64,000 nucleotides of DNA from Tragulus kanchil (lineage: Eukaryota; Chordata; Mammalia; Artiodactyla; Tragulidae). Made by a program: the position numbers and the translations under genes. Under the pieces are notes generated by a model. The model ran no database searches. It was given only the letters and a program-made list of their open reading frames with translations, and was not told where the DNA came from. Positions 13,306-24,650 of this stretch are shown one piece after another. Positions within the stretch are counted from its first letter, which is position 1. Each line of letters opens with the position of its first letter. The stretch is taken from assembly GCA_022376925.1 (NCBI GenBank), contig JAIOJX010000004.1, positions 178,589,501 through 178,653,500 of the forward strand. Direction: 5' to 3'.

Positions 13306-13609
13306 TATCCAAATTCAAGAAGCCACGCACGACCGGCATAGTCCTGTCTCCCTCCCCCCTGCCTGCTTTCAGTGCAAACACGATGCCCACAGCTTCAACG
13401 GCCCCCTCGTGACCACAAAAGAAAGAGCTGAAAAACCACAAGGACGTCGGCTCCCACATGACAGAAACATCACCGGTCACCACGGACTTCGGAACATCAT
13501 GTTATGTCAGGAAGAACAGCCCAGGATTTGCACAAGCCACTGCCGGTCTGCTGTTCTATTACACGCGGTTAAATGCCTCCCTGACAAAAACACCCAGCGC
13601 ATTCCACAG

Positions 13610-13820
13610 AAGCAGGATTGGATGCCAGCCCACAGAGCGACTCCTGGCTCTGCCCCTCACCAGTCTGTGACCTCAGGCAGGTTACTCCCTGTCCCGGTGC
13701 CTCATCTGCGACATGGAACTGACCGCAGTGCCACCCTCACAGAGCTGGTCTGAAGATTAAGCCAGATAATGCACAGCCTCAGGCCCACAGCGAGTACTCA
13801 GCACATCGTAGATGCTCTTT
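13610..13820 (+). mobile_element. MIR SINE
   Basis: Nearly full-length order: GACTCCTGGCTCTGCCCCTC, GTGACCTCAGGCAGGTTACT, GGTGCCTCATCTGCGACATG, GAAGATTAAGCCAGATAATG and AGTACTCAGCACATCGTAGA. Confidence 0.75.
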
Positions 13821-14379
13821 TTTTTTTTTTACACCTGGATAATACCTAAGAGGATTCAATTCCTTTTGCTTTTTAAAGTCCCACTGATAGGGCACTTTGG
13901 ACAATAGGAACTCTCAGCAAGCGACCACAGAGGGGACGTGCCTGCCTGATCTCTTTAGAAAGCTCTGGTTCAGGGATAAGGAACAATTCTTATTGACATT
14001 TTGCTGCCCAAGAGCCTGAAAGAGTCGAGCTGGAGAAGCTGCTCCTCACGCACGTCGGGGATAAGCTGTTTCCAGAGCGTGATAGATCCTGGCCCAGACG
14101 CTCCTCCTTCCTCCCTGGCCACGGTGCAGAGGTCCTGATGTTACCACTATCTGTGCTAATATCATTAACGATGATGGAAATTCTTACAAGGCATGCCCAC
14201 TGTTCCGTTGACAAAGCGCATCTGCTTGTCTCGAGAATTAATTCAGATCCTGGACACAGATCAGAGGCAGAGCCCTCCCCAGGCCTATTCTCCTTCCTGC
14301 AGTTCTAAGAACGGGGAATCATGCTCTCCACTCGAAGGGCTCCTGATAAAGGGCTCAGTGAAGGTCAAATGCCCCCAGA

Positions 14380-14530
14380 CCCACCTGGGCATCTGCCTAA
14401 AATGCAGATTTTAGGCCTACTTAGGCTTCCCGTACCTGCTGGGTCAGGATTCTCAGATGAGGCCCCAGAGTCTGTATTTTAATCTGTGCCCTAGTAACCC
14501 CAGTGCTCTCTGAATTTTGAGGAGCACTGA
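14380..14530 (+). mobile_element. MER5A-like hAT element (first copy of duplication D)
   Basis: CCCAGACCCACCTGGGCATC, GGTCAGGATTCTCAGATGAG and CTGTATTTTAATCTGTGCCC match the pattern of MER5A. Repeated at about 15515-15660 within duplication D. Confidence 0.55.
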
Positions 14531-14829
14531 GGGGGTACAGGCTGCACGTGGGTCTACGGATCGGGAAGGTTGCCCGTTCCTGATCTCTCGCACTCCTCCC
14601 TCGGTAGCTCTGTCTTCCACGCCAAGGCCTCCTCCAGGAAACATCAGAGTCAGATGCATTCAGGGGACAAAAGACTCAAGGTCACAGGCATTCCGTCCTC
14701 CAAGGCAGGACCCACACCAGCCATGACCTTGGCAAGGACTCTGGTTCAGCCTCATTCTATAAAAGGTCCCTACAGCCCTGGCTCACCACCTTCCAAGCAC
14801 CAGTCATCAGAATTCTTGGGGAGGAATAC

Positions 14830-15330
14830 CTAGACAATGTGTTGCAAAGCAGAGGCATTATTCTGCCAACAAGGGTCCATATAGTCAAGGCCATGGTCTT
14901 CCCAGTGTCACGTAAGGTTGTGAGAGCTGGATCATAAAGAAGGCAGAACGTCAAAGCATTGATGAGGCCTTCAAACTGTGGTGCTGGAGAAGACTCTTGA
15001 AAGTCCCTTGGACAGCAAGGAGATCAAACCCGTCAATCTTAAAGGAAATCAACCCCGAATACTCGTTGGAAGGACAGATGCTGAAGCCGAAGCTCCAGCA
15101 TTTTGGTCATCTGAGGCAAACAGTCAGCTCATTGGAAAAGTCCCCGATGCTGGGAAAGGTTGAGGGCAGAAAGAGAAGAGGATGTCAGGCGTCATGATGG
15201 CTGGAAGGCATCACTGATGCAATGGACATGAACTTGGGCAAACTCCGGGAGATGGTGAGGGACGGGGAGGCCAGGCGTGCTGCGGTCCACAGGCTTGCAG
15301 AGTCAGACAGGACTGGGTGACGGGACAGTA
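14830..15330 (+). mobile_element. BovB (RTE-type) LINE 3' fragment
   Basis: About 500 bases of the 3' end of BovB. The remnant frames encode pieces of the C-terminal part of the reverse transcriptase protein (around VPWTARRSN, LKEINPEYSLEG and FGHLRQTVSSLEK) but are split by frameshifts. It is a dead 5'-truncated copy. BovB is known for horizontal transfer into the ruminant lineage. Confidence 0.9.
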
Positions 15331-15963
15331 GCCCAGCCCCTTTCCCACAGTGCTCCATGGCCACCTCGTGCTCTTTGAGTTGGGCAAGTGGTAGCGTTAC
15401 CAGCATGAGGCAGCAAAGGAGACATATAGATATAGAAAGTCTCAAGTTCAATGAGAATGTCATTGAGTAGTTCATGACCTCTAATGGCCTAAGGCAGTGA
15501 AGGTCAAATGCCCCCAGACCCACCTCATCTGCCTAAAATGCAGATTTTAGGCCTACTTAGGCTTCCCGTACCTGCTGGGTCAGGATTCTCAGATGCGGCC
15601 CCAGAGCCTGTATTTTAATCTGTGCCCTAGTACCCCCAGTGCTCTCTCAACTTTGCGGAGCACTGAGGGGGTACAGGCTGCACGTGGGTCTCGGATCGGG
15701 AAGGTTGCCCGTTCCTGATCTCTCGCACTCCTCCTCGGTAGCTCTGTCTTCCACGCCAAGGCCTCCTCCAGGAAACATCAGAGTCAGATGCATTCAGGGG
15801 ACAAAAGACTCAAGGTCACAGGCATTCCGTCCTCCAAGGCAGGACCCACACCAGCCATGACCTTGGCAAGGACTCTGGTTCAGCCTCATTCTATAAAAGG
15901 TCCCTACAGCCCTGGCTCACCACCTTCCAAGCACCAGTCATCAGAATTCTTGGGGAGGAATAC

Positions 15964-16462
15964 CTAGACAATGTGTTGCAAAGCAGAGGCATTATTCTGC
16001 CAACAAGGGTCCATATAGTCAAGGCCATGGTCTTCCCAGTGTCACGTAAGGTTGTGAGAGCTGGATCATAAAGAAGGCAGAACGTCAAAGCATTGATGAG
16101 GCCTTCAAACTGTGGTGCTGGAGAAGACTCTTGAAAGTCCCTTGGACAGCAAGGAGATCAAACCCGTCAATCTTAAAGGAAATCAACCCCGAATACTCGT
16201 TGGAAGGACAGATGCTGAAGCCGAAGCTCCAGCATTTTGGTCATCTGAGGCAAACAGTCAGCTCATTGGAAAAGTCCCCGATGCTGGGAAAGGTTGAGGG
16301 CAGAAAGAGAAGAGGATGTCAGGCGTCATGATGGCTGGAAGGCATCACTGATGCAATGGACATGAACTTGGGCAAACTCCGGGAGATGGTGAGGGACGGG
16401 GAGGCCAGGCGTGCTGCGGTCCACAGGCTTGCAGAGTCAGACAGGACTGGGTGACGGGACAG
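15964..16462 (+). mobile_element. Duplicate of the BovB fragment
   Basis: Same fragment with the same frameshifts and private mutations, 1134 bases to the right, carried by duplication D. Confidence 0.9.
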
Positions 16463-18228
16463 TAGCCCAGCCCCTTTCCCACAGTGCTCCATGGCCACCT
16501 CGTGCTCTTTGAGTTGGGCAAGTGGTAGCGTTACCAGCATGAGGCAGCAAAGGAGACATATAGATATAGAAAGTCTCAAGTTCAATGAGAATGTCATTGA
16601 GTAGTTCATGACCTCCTAATGGCCTAAGGCAGAGAAGTGTAGCTGAAATAACACAGTGCGGTAGGTCTTACTATTACCCATGATGAGGGGGGCTTTGCCA
16701 CACGCTGGAAGCGTCTCCAGTGAGGGGCCACAGGGCTCCCTGTCCTGGGCTGACCCAGCACAGGAGGTAAATGCAATGAGTGACTGAATCAAGACTGCAA
16801 GAGGTCACTGTAAGGTGAAATTAATACCAATAAATACAAAGATGGGCATCTGTGTGTTAAAAAAGAAAAAAAATCAATGGTTTGGTTCCAGGGTGGGAGG
16901 GACCCGGTTCAGAGAGTGAATGTGACTTTAGGGGTGGCAGGTAGCACAGCCCCTCAGCAGGTCTCCACGATGCCACGGGGTCCTGGAGCGAAGGCGTCCC
17001 TTCTCTCCCTGGAAGCCATCCGTGGGGAGCTAGGGCGCTTCCCCGCAGCCGGGCGCCAAGACGGCCTCAAGCAGGTCCAGCAGGGGAGGCTGCCTCCCCG
17101 TCCCGACCGACAGGGGGAGACGCTCGGAGCATTTCATATGGAGAAAGGGAGACTCAGGGGGGACATGTACCTCCTTCCAGGGGCCGGTCACCCGTCTTCC
17201 AGGGGCGCCCCCACCCAGGCATCCCAATCCTCTCTGTGCGGTCACGCCCCGTGCCCTTCTCGGGCCTCATCGCTCAGCAGCCACCCACCCCCTGGGTCCC
17301 TGGGCTCCAACAGCTTCCTCGTCCTCAAACAGCCGCTGCAGGCCCCCTCCACCCAAGACACCCTCCCTCGCTCCCTGCCCAGTCAATTCTTGCCCCTGGG
17401 CCCCTCTTCCTCAGGAAGCCTTCTACTGGCCCGTCCCACACCCTCATGGGCTGCAGGACTTCTTTGCAGCAGCACCGGTTGCCATGTGGAATTGATTTAG
17501 AACTCGGGGTCCGTTTGCTAAATCGTGAGCCCGATGACATCACAGCGCCACCTGTCTCCTTCCTTTCGTGTCTGCCCGCGGAGCACCCAGGCTACAGCAG
17601 GTGCTCAATAAATGCTGACTTCGTGAATAAGTGAATGAGTGGTCCCATAGGGTGGGAGCTACAGGAAGACAAATCTCAGCTCCATGAAAGTAATTTCTAG
17701 CACGTTAAGCTGTCTCAGTTTGTGATCGATGGCCTTGCTGAACCGGCCCCGTGGCAGCAGGCAAGCGGGGGCTGATTAGATGTGGAGGTGAGGGCTCTGA
17801 CCTCTGAGGCACCTTCCCGGGTGCAGGTTCTGGCTCCTCCGTCGCTCGAAGAGGGAGCCAGTAATTTGGGGAAGAGGAGGAGCAGGAAGGAAGAAAATAT
17901 CCTGAGGATGGCAGGCCCGTTACTCAGGAAACAGGACATTTATAGCCGCGAGCTTGGGTGGGACTGGGATGGGGTGGAGGGGGAGCTGGGCTCTGGAGCC
18001 AGGCTTGCACTCCCATCCTGCCCTCTGCACTCACACCATCCTTAAGCACAAGGGACAGGAAGGACCCGTACCTCTGGGTCACCAGAGTTCCCAGCATCCC
18101 ACACTGGGCTGTTCACGACTCACAAAAATCTTTCTGTCGAATCCGCTCCCAAGACAGGACTAGCTACATAATTCACTCAGTGCTAAGGGAAAACCATAGG
18201 GCCCCTGTTCAAAACTTATTAAGAATTT

Positions 18229-18493
18229 CAGGACTTCTCTGGTGGTACGGTGGATACGAATCTGCCTGCCAGTGTAGGGGGCACAGGTTTGACCCCCGGT
18301 TCGAGAAGATTCCACATACCTCAGAGCAGCTAAGTTTCACAACTACTGAGCCGATGCTGCTGCAAATACTGAAGCCCAGGCACCTACAGCCATGCTCCAA
18401 AACAAGAGAAACCACTGTGATGAGATGCCCACACACCACAACTGGAGAGTGGTCCCTGCTCATCCAAACTAGAGAGAGCACATGCACAGCAAA
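18229..18493 (+). mobile_element. CHR-type SINE (older subfamily), interrupted
   Basis: It starts GGACTTCTCTGGTGG, has the CHR body with repeated ACAACTACTGA and CAAGAGAA motifs, and breaks off in its 3' region, where a second SINE is inserted. Its A-rich tail probably resumes at about 18846-18900. Confidence 0.8.
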
Positions 18494-18506
18494 AAAGACT
18501 CAACCC

Positions 18507-18832
18507 AGGGCTTCCCCGGTAGCCCAGTGGTGAAGAGTTCACCTGCCAACGCAGGAAACACGAATTCGATCCCTGATCCAGGAGGATCCCACATGCTGCG
18601 GAGCAACTAAGCCCATGAGCCACAACTATGGAGCCTGTGCTCTAGAACCTCAGAACCACAACTACTGAAGTCCATGAGCCCTAGAGCCCAAGTTCCACAG
18701 CAAGAGAAGTCACCCGCAACAAGAAGCCTGCTCGCCTCAACTAGAGCGTAGCCCCCACTCCCTGCAACTAGAGAAGAGCCTGTGGCAGCAGTGAAAACCC
18801 AAAAGAGCCAAAAATAAATAAAGAATTAAAAG
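18507..18832 (+). mobile_element. CHR-type SINE nested in the previous one
   Basis: It starts GGGCTTCCCCGGTAGCCCAG, has the full CHR body and an A-rich tail. The probable target duplication is AAAGACTCAACCC (18494-18506) and AAAGACTGAGCCC (18833-18845), two mismatches. It is therefore younger than its host. Confidence 0.8.
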
Positions 18833-18904
18833 AAAGACTGAGCCCGGCCAAAAATAATACATAAAAATAATATTAAAGAAAATATAAAATAAAATCTTTC
18901 TATA

Positions 18905-19470
18905 TATGGATACACAAAATCTAGACAAATGGCACAGATGAACCTGTTTGTAACACAAATATAGACACAGATACAAAGAGCAAAGATACACACACAAAGG
19001 CGGGAAAGAGGTAGGTAGGATGGACTGGGAGATCAGAACTGGCGTACATACACTGTGTATAAGATCCACACCTCATGAGAACCTACTACACAGCACAGAG
19101 AACTCCATTCAACCCTTTAAGGTCACCTAAAGGGGCAGGAAATCCAAAAAAAGAGGGGGATATATGTGTGCATAGAGCTGACCACAGAGGATGTGATGGC
19201 TGGATAGCATCACCAACTCAATGGACATGAGTCTGAGCAGCTCCTGGAGACGGTGAAGGACTGGGAAGCCTGGCGAGCTGCCGTCAGGGGACCACAGAGA
19301 GGCAGACACGGCTGAGCAGCTGGACAACAAAATAGCTGATTCACTTGGATGATACAGCAGCAACTAACACAACCTTGTCAAGCAACTGTATGCCCATAAA
19401 AATTTTTAAAAGAAAGAATTCCATTGGGGAAGACCAACAACCGCTAAAAAAAAAAAAAATTTCAAAATGA
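18905..19470 (+). mobile_element. L1 3'UTR fragment (interrupted)
   Basis: AGACACAGATACAAAGAGCA, ACCTACTACACAGCACAGAG and, after the BovB insertion, AACTAACACAACCTTGTCAA with AAAAATTTTTAAAAG are the ordered 3'UTR motifs of artiodactyl L1 elements. Confidence 0.7.
19185..19327 (+). mobile_element. BovB LINE 3' end inside an L1 3' end
   Basis: ATGGCTGGATAGCATCACCA to GGCAGACACGGCTGAGCAGC match the last 140 bases of BovB. L1-like 3'UTR sequence lies on both sides. Confidence 0.8.
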
Positions 19471-20577
19471 TGAAGGCAGAGCACTAAGCCAAGAATGGGG
19501 CCCTATGAAGCTGCACACACGCCCAGCGCCCCCGACTCCAGGAAGCTGCTGACCTATGGACCCACCCATCTCCTCCCCACCCCACGGACCAAGAGAAGAT
19601 ACCAAACAGAGACCTCACCAAAATGCAGGCGCCAACCCAGCTCCTCAGAATGCTCAACTAAGAGCTTCATTGCCTTTTTTTTTTTTTAAATAAATAGGAG
19701 CAGACAGAGGGAATCATTTAGCAATAGAGGAGACTCTTCAAGTCAAAAGGACAAAGATGGGGTCACTCACAGAGGGAGTCAATGGAGCCAGCAAAACAAA
19801 TGACTTCCGTGAAACAGGAGTTAAGAAGAATTATATTAAAACTTGGAAATTCGGCCAAGGGAGGACAATATTTCTCGCAATGTCATTTGAAGCGCTATTT
19901 AACAGACCCATCTAAGGATTATGCCATTAATGGGAGGCACATACTTTTGTTTGAGTTACTTTTCACAGTTAATTAAAGGTCTGGCTACTATGAAATTGCA
20001 TGTGGACTTGGAGATACGTGTAAGTGGTCTCTACCCAATATTAAAGATAACCCCACAGGTCACGGCTTTACGACCCTATGAGACTGTTAGCCAGCTTTGA
20101 TGCTGACTACCTCTTACTCCCGGATTTCTTCTCCAATGCCTGTTTTCCTAACTCTGATGATTATCATCCAGCTGGTTCCTCATGAATGAGTCGAACAAAT
20201 CTGTAATATACATGTTCCTTCTAAGATCTGTGTGAGAATAATTTTTTTTTTAACTCTCTGGAAATTAGACTGTGACTTCAGGATCCGTACAGCCTAATCT
20301 GTCTCTATAAAGAGATACGTGTGAATACCACATCCACAAAAACAAGCAGCTCTGAAAAATAAGATGTTCAAGAGCAAGAAGCCATCCTGGGAGTTAAAAA
20401 GACACAGAGAAAATGAACACTTCCACTCGGGGCAGTAAATTGAGAAAAAGACATCGTCAGTGATTCAGAAGGCCGAGTCAAGGAATTCTCTCCTCGTAGG
20501 GATGAAATCCATGAGAGCGATGAGCGAAAAATGCAGAGGCTAGAGAGAGGATGGAAACCACCACTTCCTGGGGAGGC

Positions 20578-22744
20578 TAGGAGACAGCAGAGAATAGCCA
20601 GTCACCAGAGAAGATAGGGAAGGATTTTTTCCTGACCCAAAGAAGGCAGGAGTCTTGACTTCCAAAAGGTCCCAGCAGGAGCCATCCTTCACTTGCACCT
20701 GCCCCTGTGAAACGTCTGAACTCTGAAGGTGTGGAGAGAAGCTTCTAGCCGAGAAGAAGGAGTTTCTCCCACGAAAAAAGATCCAGCTTCATCGCAGCCT
20801 CGGCTGCGGTACTACGGTGTCCACTCGGAAGGCACCGCGTGCAGGGTTCTGAGGGAGGAGACCTGTGACCCTAGAATAGCACGGACAAAACCCACCTTTC
20901 ATCCGCCACGATCAAAGGACTATATATTTAGACAGGCAAGCCTGAAACATGACACTCTCCATCATCTTGTCTTTTCAGTGGGTTGGTAAAACAGTTCACT
21001 TAGGTGTTTCCATAAGATGTTATGGAAAAACTCAAACGAACTCTCTGACAAACCCAATTGAAAAAACCAAAACTTCTTAAGGATGTCCTCCAGCCAGACC
21101 AAACTAAGAATAAAAAGGAAGGAACAATTTGACGATAACACAGCTCCCAGCATAGGGACCCAGCATAACTCCTAGTTTGGTTGAAATCACCCCTGATGAT
21201 GTGGGTGTGGACCTGAACACAGCCCTGAGGAGAGGCCACGGGCACACAGGGGAGCCCTCGCTCGTTAAAGAATGCCAGGGAGCAGCCCACTGCCCTTCAG
21301 GACACGTGCACAGAATTCAGAGGCCCCATGGCGAGACCAACCCCCCACCTCAGCCCTGTGCCTGGCCACCCTCCCTGTCCCTTCTCAAGGGCATCACACA
21401 CGTGGGCAGGCATGCACACGTATGTAAATGCACACGTTCTCATGGACACTGACACACGTACACACTCACACACACTCGCAGGTCTCCAGCCTTTCTGTCC
21501 CCACTTCTCACGTCTGCCGTATGGACCATGGCCGGGCACGGTTAACCCCTGCTGTCTTTCAGCTTTGTGTGTGTGTCACTGGCACAGGCTGGTCCTCAAG
21601 GCCAGCCCCGGCCTGGGCCAGAAATGCTCTCAGAGAACTCGGCCAGGGCACGGTGTACCCCCCGTGCTATTGTCCTTTGTAGGAGACAGCAGAGAATAGC
21701 CAGTCACCAGAGAAGATAGGGAAGGATTTTTTCCTGACCCAAAGAAGGCAGGAGTCTTGACTTCCAAAAGGTCCCAGCAGGAGCCATCCTTCACTTGCAC
21801 CTGCCCCTGTGAAACGTCTGAACTCTGAAGGTGTGGAGAGAAGCTTCTAGCCGAGAAGAAGGAGTTTCTCCCACGAAAAAAGATCCAGCTTCATCGCAGC
21901 CTCGGCTGCGGTACTACGGTGTCCACTCGGAAGGCACCGCGTGCAGGGTTCTGAGGGAGGAGACCTGTGACCCTAGAATAGCACGGACAAAACCCACCTT
22001 TCATCCGCCACGATCAAAGGACTATATATTTAGACAGGCAAGCCTGAAACATGACACTCTCCATCATCTTGTCTTTTCAGTGGGTTGGTAAAACAGTTCA
22101 CTTAGGTGTTTCCATAAGATGTTATGGAAAAACTCAAACGAACTCTCTGACAAACCCAATTGAAAAAACCAAAACTTCTTAAGGATGTCCTCCAGCCAGA
22201 CCAAACTAAGAATAAAAAGGAAGGAACAATTTGACGATAACACAGCTCCCAGCATAGGGACCCAGCATAACTCCTAGTTTGGTTGAAATCACCCCTGATG
22301 ATGTGGGTGTGGACCTGAACACAGCCCTGAGGAGAGGCCACGGGCACACAGGGGAGCCCTCGCTCGTTAAAGAATGCCAGGGAGCAGCCCACTGCCCTTC
22401 AGGACACGTGCACAGAATTCAGAGGCCCCATGGCGAGACCAACCCCCCACCTCAGCCCTGTGCCTGGCCACCCTCCCTGTCCCTTCTCAAGGGCATCACA
22501 CACGTGGGCAGGCATGCACACGTATGTAAATGCACACGTTCTCATGGACACTGACACACGTACACACTCACACACACTCGCAGGTCTCCAGCCTTTCTGT
22601 CCCCACTTCTCACGTCTGCCGTATGGACCATGGCCGGGCACGGTTAACCCCTGCTGTCTTTCAGCTTTTGTGTGTGTGTCACTGGCACAGGCTGGTCCTC
22701 AAGGCCCCGAGCCCCCGGCCTGGGCCAGAAATGCTCTCAGAGAA
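20578..22744. repeat. Tandem duplication E (unit about 1.06 kb)
   Basis: Copy 1 is 20578-21637 and copy 2 is 21680-22744, offset 1102, separated by 43 unmatched bases. Differences sit at the end of copy 1 (shorter T run and a missing CCGAG-type piece). Confidence 0.95.
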
Positions 22745-23034
22745 TCATAACACGTGCCCAGAGCCCTGGTTTCAGCGTGTGGTACCTTCACCCGTGTAGC
22801 TATTGGACACCTCTCTCCAAACAGTCCTTGGGAAGGACAAAGCCTCTGTCTAGATTTGCTGTCCTCCCTACCCTGCATCGCAGTGCTGACACTTACTAGG
22901 AGCTCAGGCTACGTTGTCCCCTGGCCTCTCTTACATCTTGGCAGAGATAACCCCACTGTGGAGTCAGACAGTTCTTGAGTCTGGGCTGGATATCTAACAT
23001 GCTGAGGGATCTAGGATGATAATAATAATAAATA

Positions 23035-23165
23035 ACTAATGTTTATTGGGTGCTCACTTTGACAGAGCTAGTCTTTGGTATACATTATCCCCATTTCACA
23101 GATGGGGAAACTGAGGCTTAGAGAGGTTTAGTAGCTTTCTTAAGGTCATAATTAGTGTAAAACAA
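23035..23165 (-). mobile_element. MIR SINE, minus strand
   Basis: TATTGGGTGCTCACTTTGAC, CATTATCCCCATTTCACAGA and GGGGAAACTGAGGCTTAGAG are the reverse-complement MIR motifs in order. Confidence 0.7.
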
Positions 23166-23402
23166 GCCCAGTGTCAGCTGACAGTGGAAGAAGATACACA
23201 GTTCACCCAGATGAGGAGGAAGAAACGTCTGTTTGCCCAGGCCATTCAGGGAAGGGACGTCCTTCCTGCCATCTCAGGTGTCTAGGAAGAATCCAGATGA
23301 TAACACACAGCTTCATCATCATCACCAAGAAGCCCCAGAGACGATTTAAATGATGCCTAGCGTGCATCAGAGCCTGAGACCTGCCCGACACGGTCTACCT
23401 AC

Positions 23403-23536
23403 CCTGCCATGACGATGAAGAAATCCAGTCGGTTCCACGTGTCCCCAAGGTAGCACTTCTTGCCAAAAATGCCCAGGGCCACCATCTTGAGCACCATCTC
23501 CATGGCAAAGAAGACAAAGATGAAGTCATCAAAGAC
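23403..23536 (-). CDS. CACNA1I: CACNA1I coding exon 3: domain I S2 and S3
   Basis: This 134-nt exon encodes 44 codons plus two bases. It begins [20 protein letters not shown] (S2, with the conserved acidic residue and lysine), continues through the short cytoplasmic S2-S3 linker [15 protein letters not shown], and ends LDFFIVMA plus GG (S3). The N/D positions near the inner end of S3 are the usual counter-charges for S4 arginines. The acceptor is a good pyrimidine tract ending cccacag. The donor is GG followed by gtaggt, phase 2. The frame joins exon 2 (phase 0) and exon 4 without a shift. A false-duplication boundary falls 11 nt inside the exon's 5' end, so a stub of the exon is repeated at 24640-24650. 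Confidence 0.96.
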
Positions 23537-24364
23537 CTGTGGGGCCAGGAGGGAGACAAGAAGCAAGGGACAGAATGAGGCCCCAGAGCAGGACGCAGGG
23601 TCAGAGCCGCAGAGTGAGGGGGGAACACGGGCCTGGACACACGGCCAGGGAAAGGCCTGGAAACGTCTTCTCCTGGGGAGGAGGAGAACCTTGGAGGTCC
23701 TCATCCATGGCACTCATTTCACAGATGAGGAGACTGAGGCCTAGCAGGCCCCAGGGTCAGCCAGCCCCCTCTGTGTATCCCCTAAAAGCAAGTGTAACGG
23801 TAAGGGACACAGACTGGAGTGGGGCAAAGGGGGTCTCCCTAATCATCGCCATGCCCTGGGCTAGACCCTTGACCTGCTTTCTCTTTCCAGTTCTCACGCT
23901 GACCCCTTGCATGCCGCCACTTCACAGATGAGGAAACCGGAGCCCCACCTGCTTAAGAGACTCACACAGTCCACAGAGCAGGGAATGGAAGACCAGAAAT
24001 GACATGCAGGTCGATCGGACTCCAAAATGCACACAGCAGGAGCTTTCTCAAAACATCCCAACTGGGCACAGATCCTGTGCTGCCTTCCTCTGTTCAGCAC
24101 AGAGGCCCCAAATACGCCCATCATCGTGGCGTCCAGGGAGTCACGTATTTCCTGAGGATGGGGCCTGGGCAGAGGCCCCCTTTCCAGGATCAATGAAGGC
24201 TCCAAACAGTTCAGTCCAACATGTGGACGCTGAGCACCTTCTCTATGCAGCACGTAGGCTGGGCATTGGGGACAGAGGTGAGCACTTGAGAAACTCACTG
24301 CCTGGTAGGGAAGCCAGTCTAGTGCCCTCTGAGTCTAATTGGTTCTAACTCCTCCCAGGAGCCT

Positions 24365-24445
24365 GGAGCTTGTTACCCACTTGGACCCCAGACCCACCCC
24401 AGAGACTCTGATTCTGCGGGTTTGGGATGGGGCAAGGTCTGGATC
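24365..24445 (+). mobile_element. MER5A-like fragment (first copy of duplication F)
   Basis: CCCCAGAGACTCTGATTCTG followed by CGGGTTTGGGATGGGGC is the central MER5A motif. Repeated at about 25480-25558. Confidence 0.5.
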
Positions 24446-24639
24446 AAGTACCCCAAAGGAATCTGAGACCCTGGGCTGCTTGGGCATCTCTGAGTCCTGT
24501 GGGAACATGGGAAGCTAAGTGCAATTCATCCCGGGAGGAATCTGACTTTCTCAGGGAGACAGGATTGGATGTTTCTACATCTGTAAAACGGGTGTAAACC
24601 TAACACCTTGCATTATTGGTGTACATGTGTTGGCAAGGG

Positions 24640-24650
24640 TCATCAAAGAC
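24640..24650 (-). pseudogene. Stub duplicate of CACNA1I exon 3 start (probable assembly artefact)
   Basis: The acceptor and first 11 nt of exon 3 (GTCTTTGATGA) recur here at the left edge of a duplicated block, followed by unrelated sequence. An annotation pipeline could mistake the acceptor for a second one. Confidence 0.8.

Larger units (their letters stand above)
14356..16632. repeat. Tandem duplication D (unit about 1.14 kb, contains BovB)
   Basis: Copy 1 is 14356-15498 and copy 2 is 15495-16632, offset 1134-1139. The first 200 bases of copy 2 carry about a dozen substitutions and small indels, while the remaining 900 are almost identical. The same BovB fragment, with the same mutations, is in both, so it was duplicated rather than inserted twice. 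Confidence 0.95.
1175..23402 (-). other. CACNA1I intron 3 (22.2 kb as assembled)
   Basis: A phase-2 GT-AG intron. It contains five of the tandem duplications (A-E), BovB, L1, L2, MER5A and MIR fragments and CHR-type SINEs. Stretches such as 3370-4050, 7000-8360 and 16640-17300 showed no recognisable gene or strong repeat. About 16.7 kb if duplicates are false. Confidence 0.85.

Noticed and set aside
14978..15197. Short frames resembling reverse transcriptase as an active gene
   Set aside because: They are frameshifted pieces of a truncated BovB LINE.
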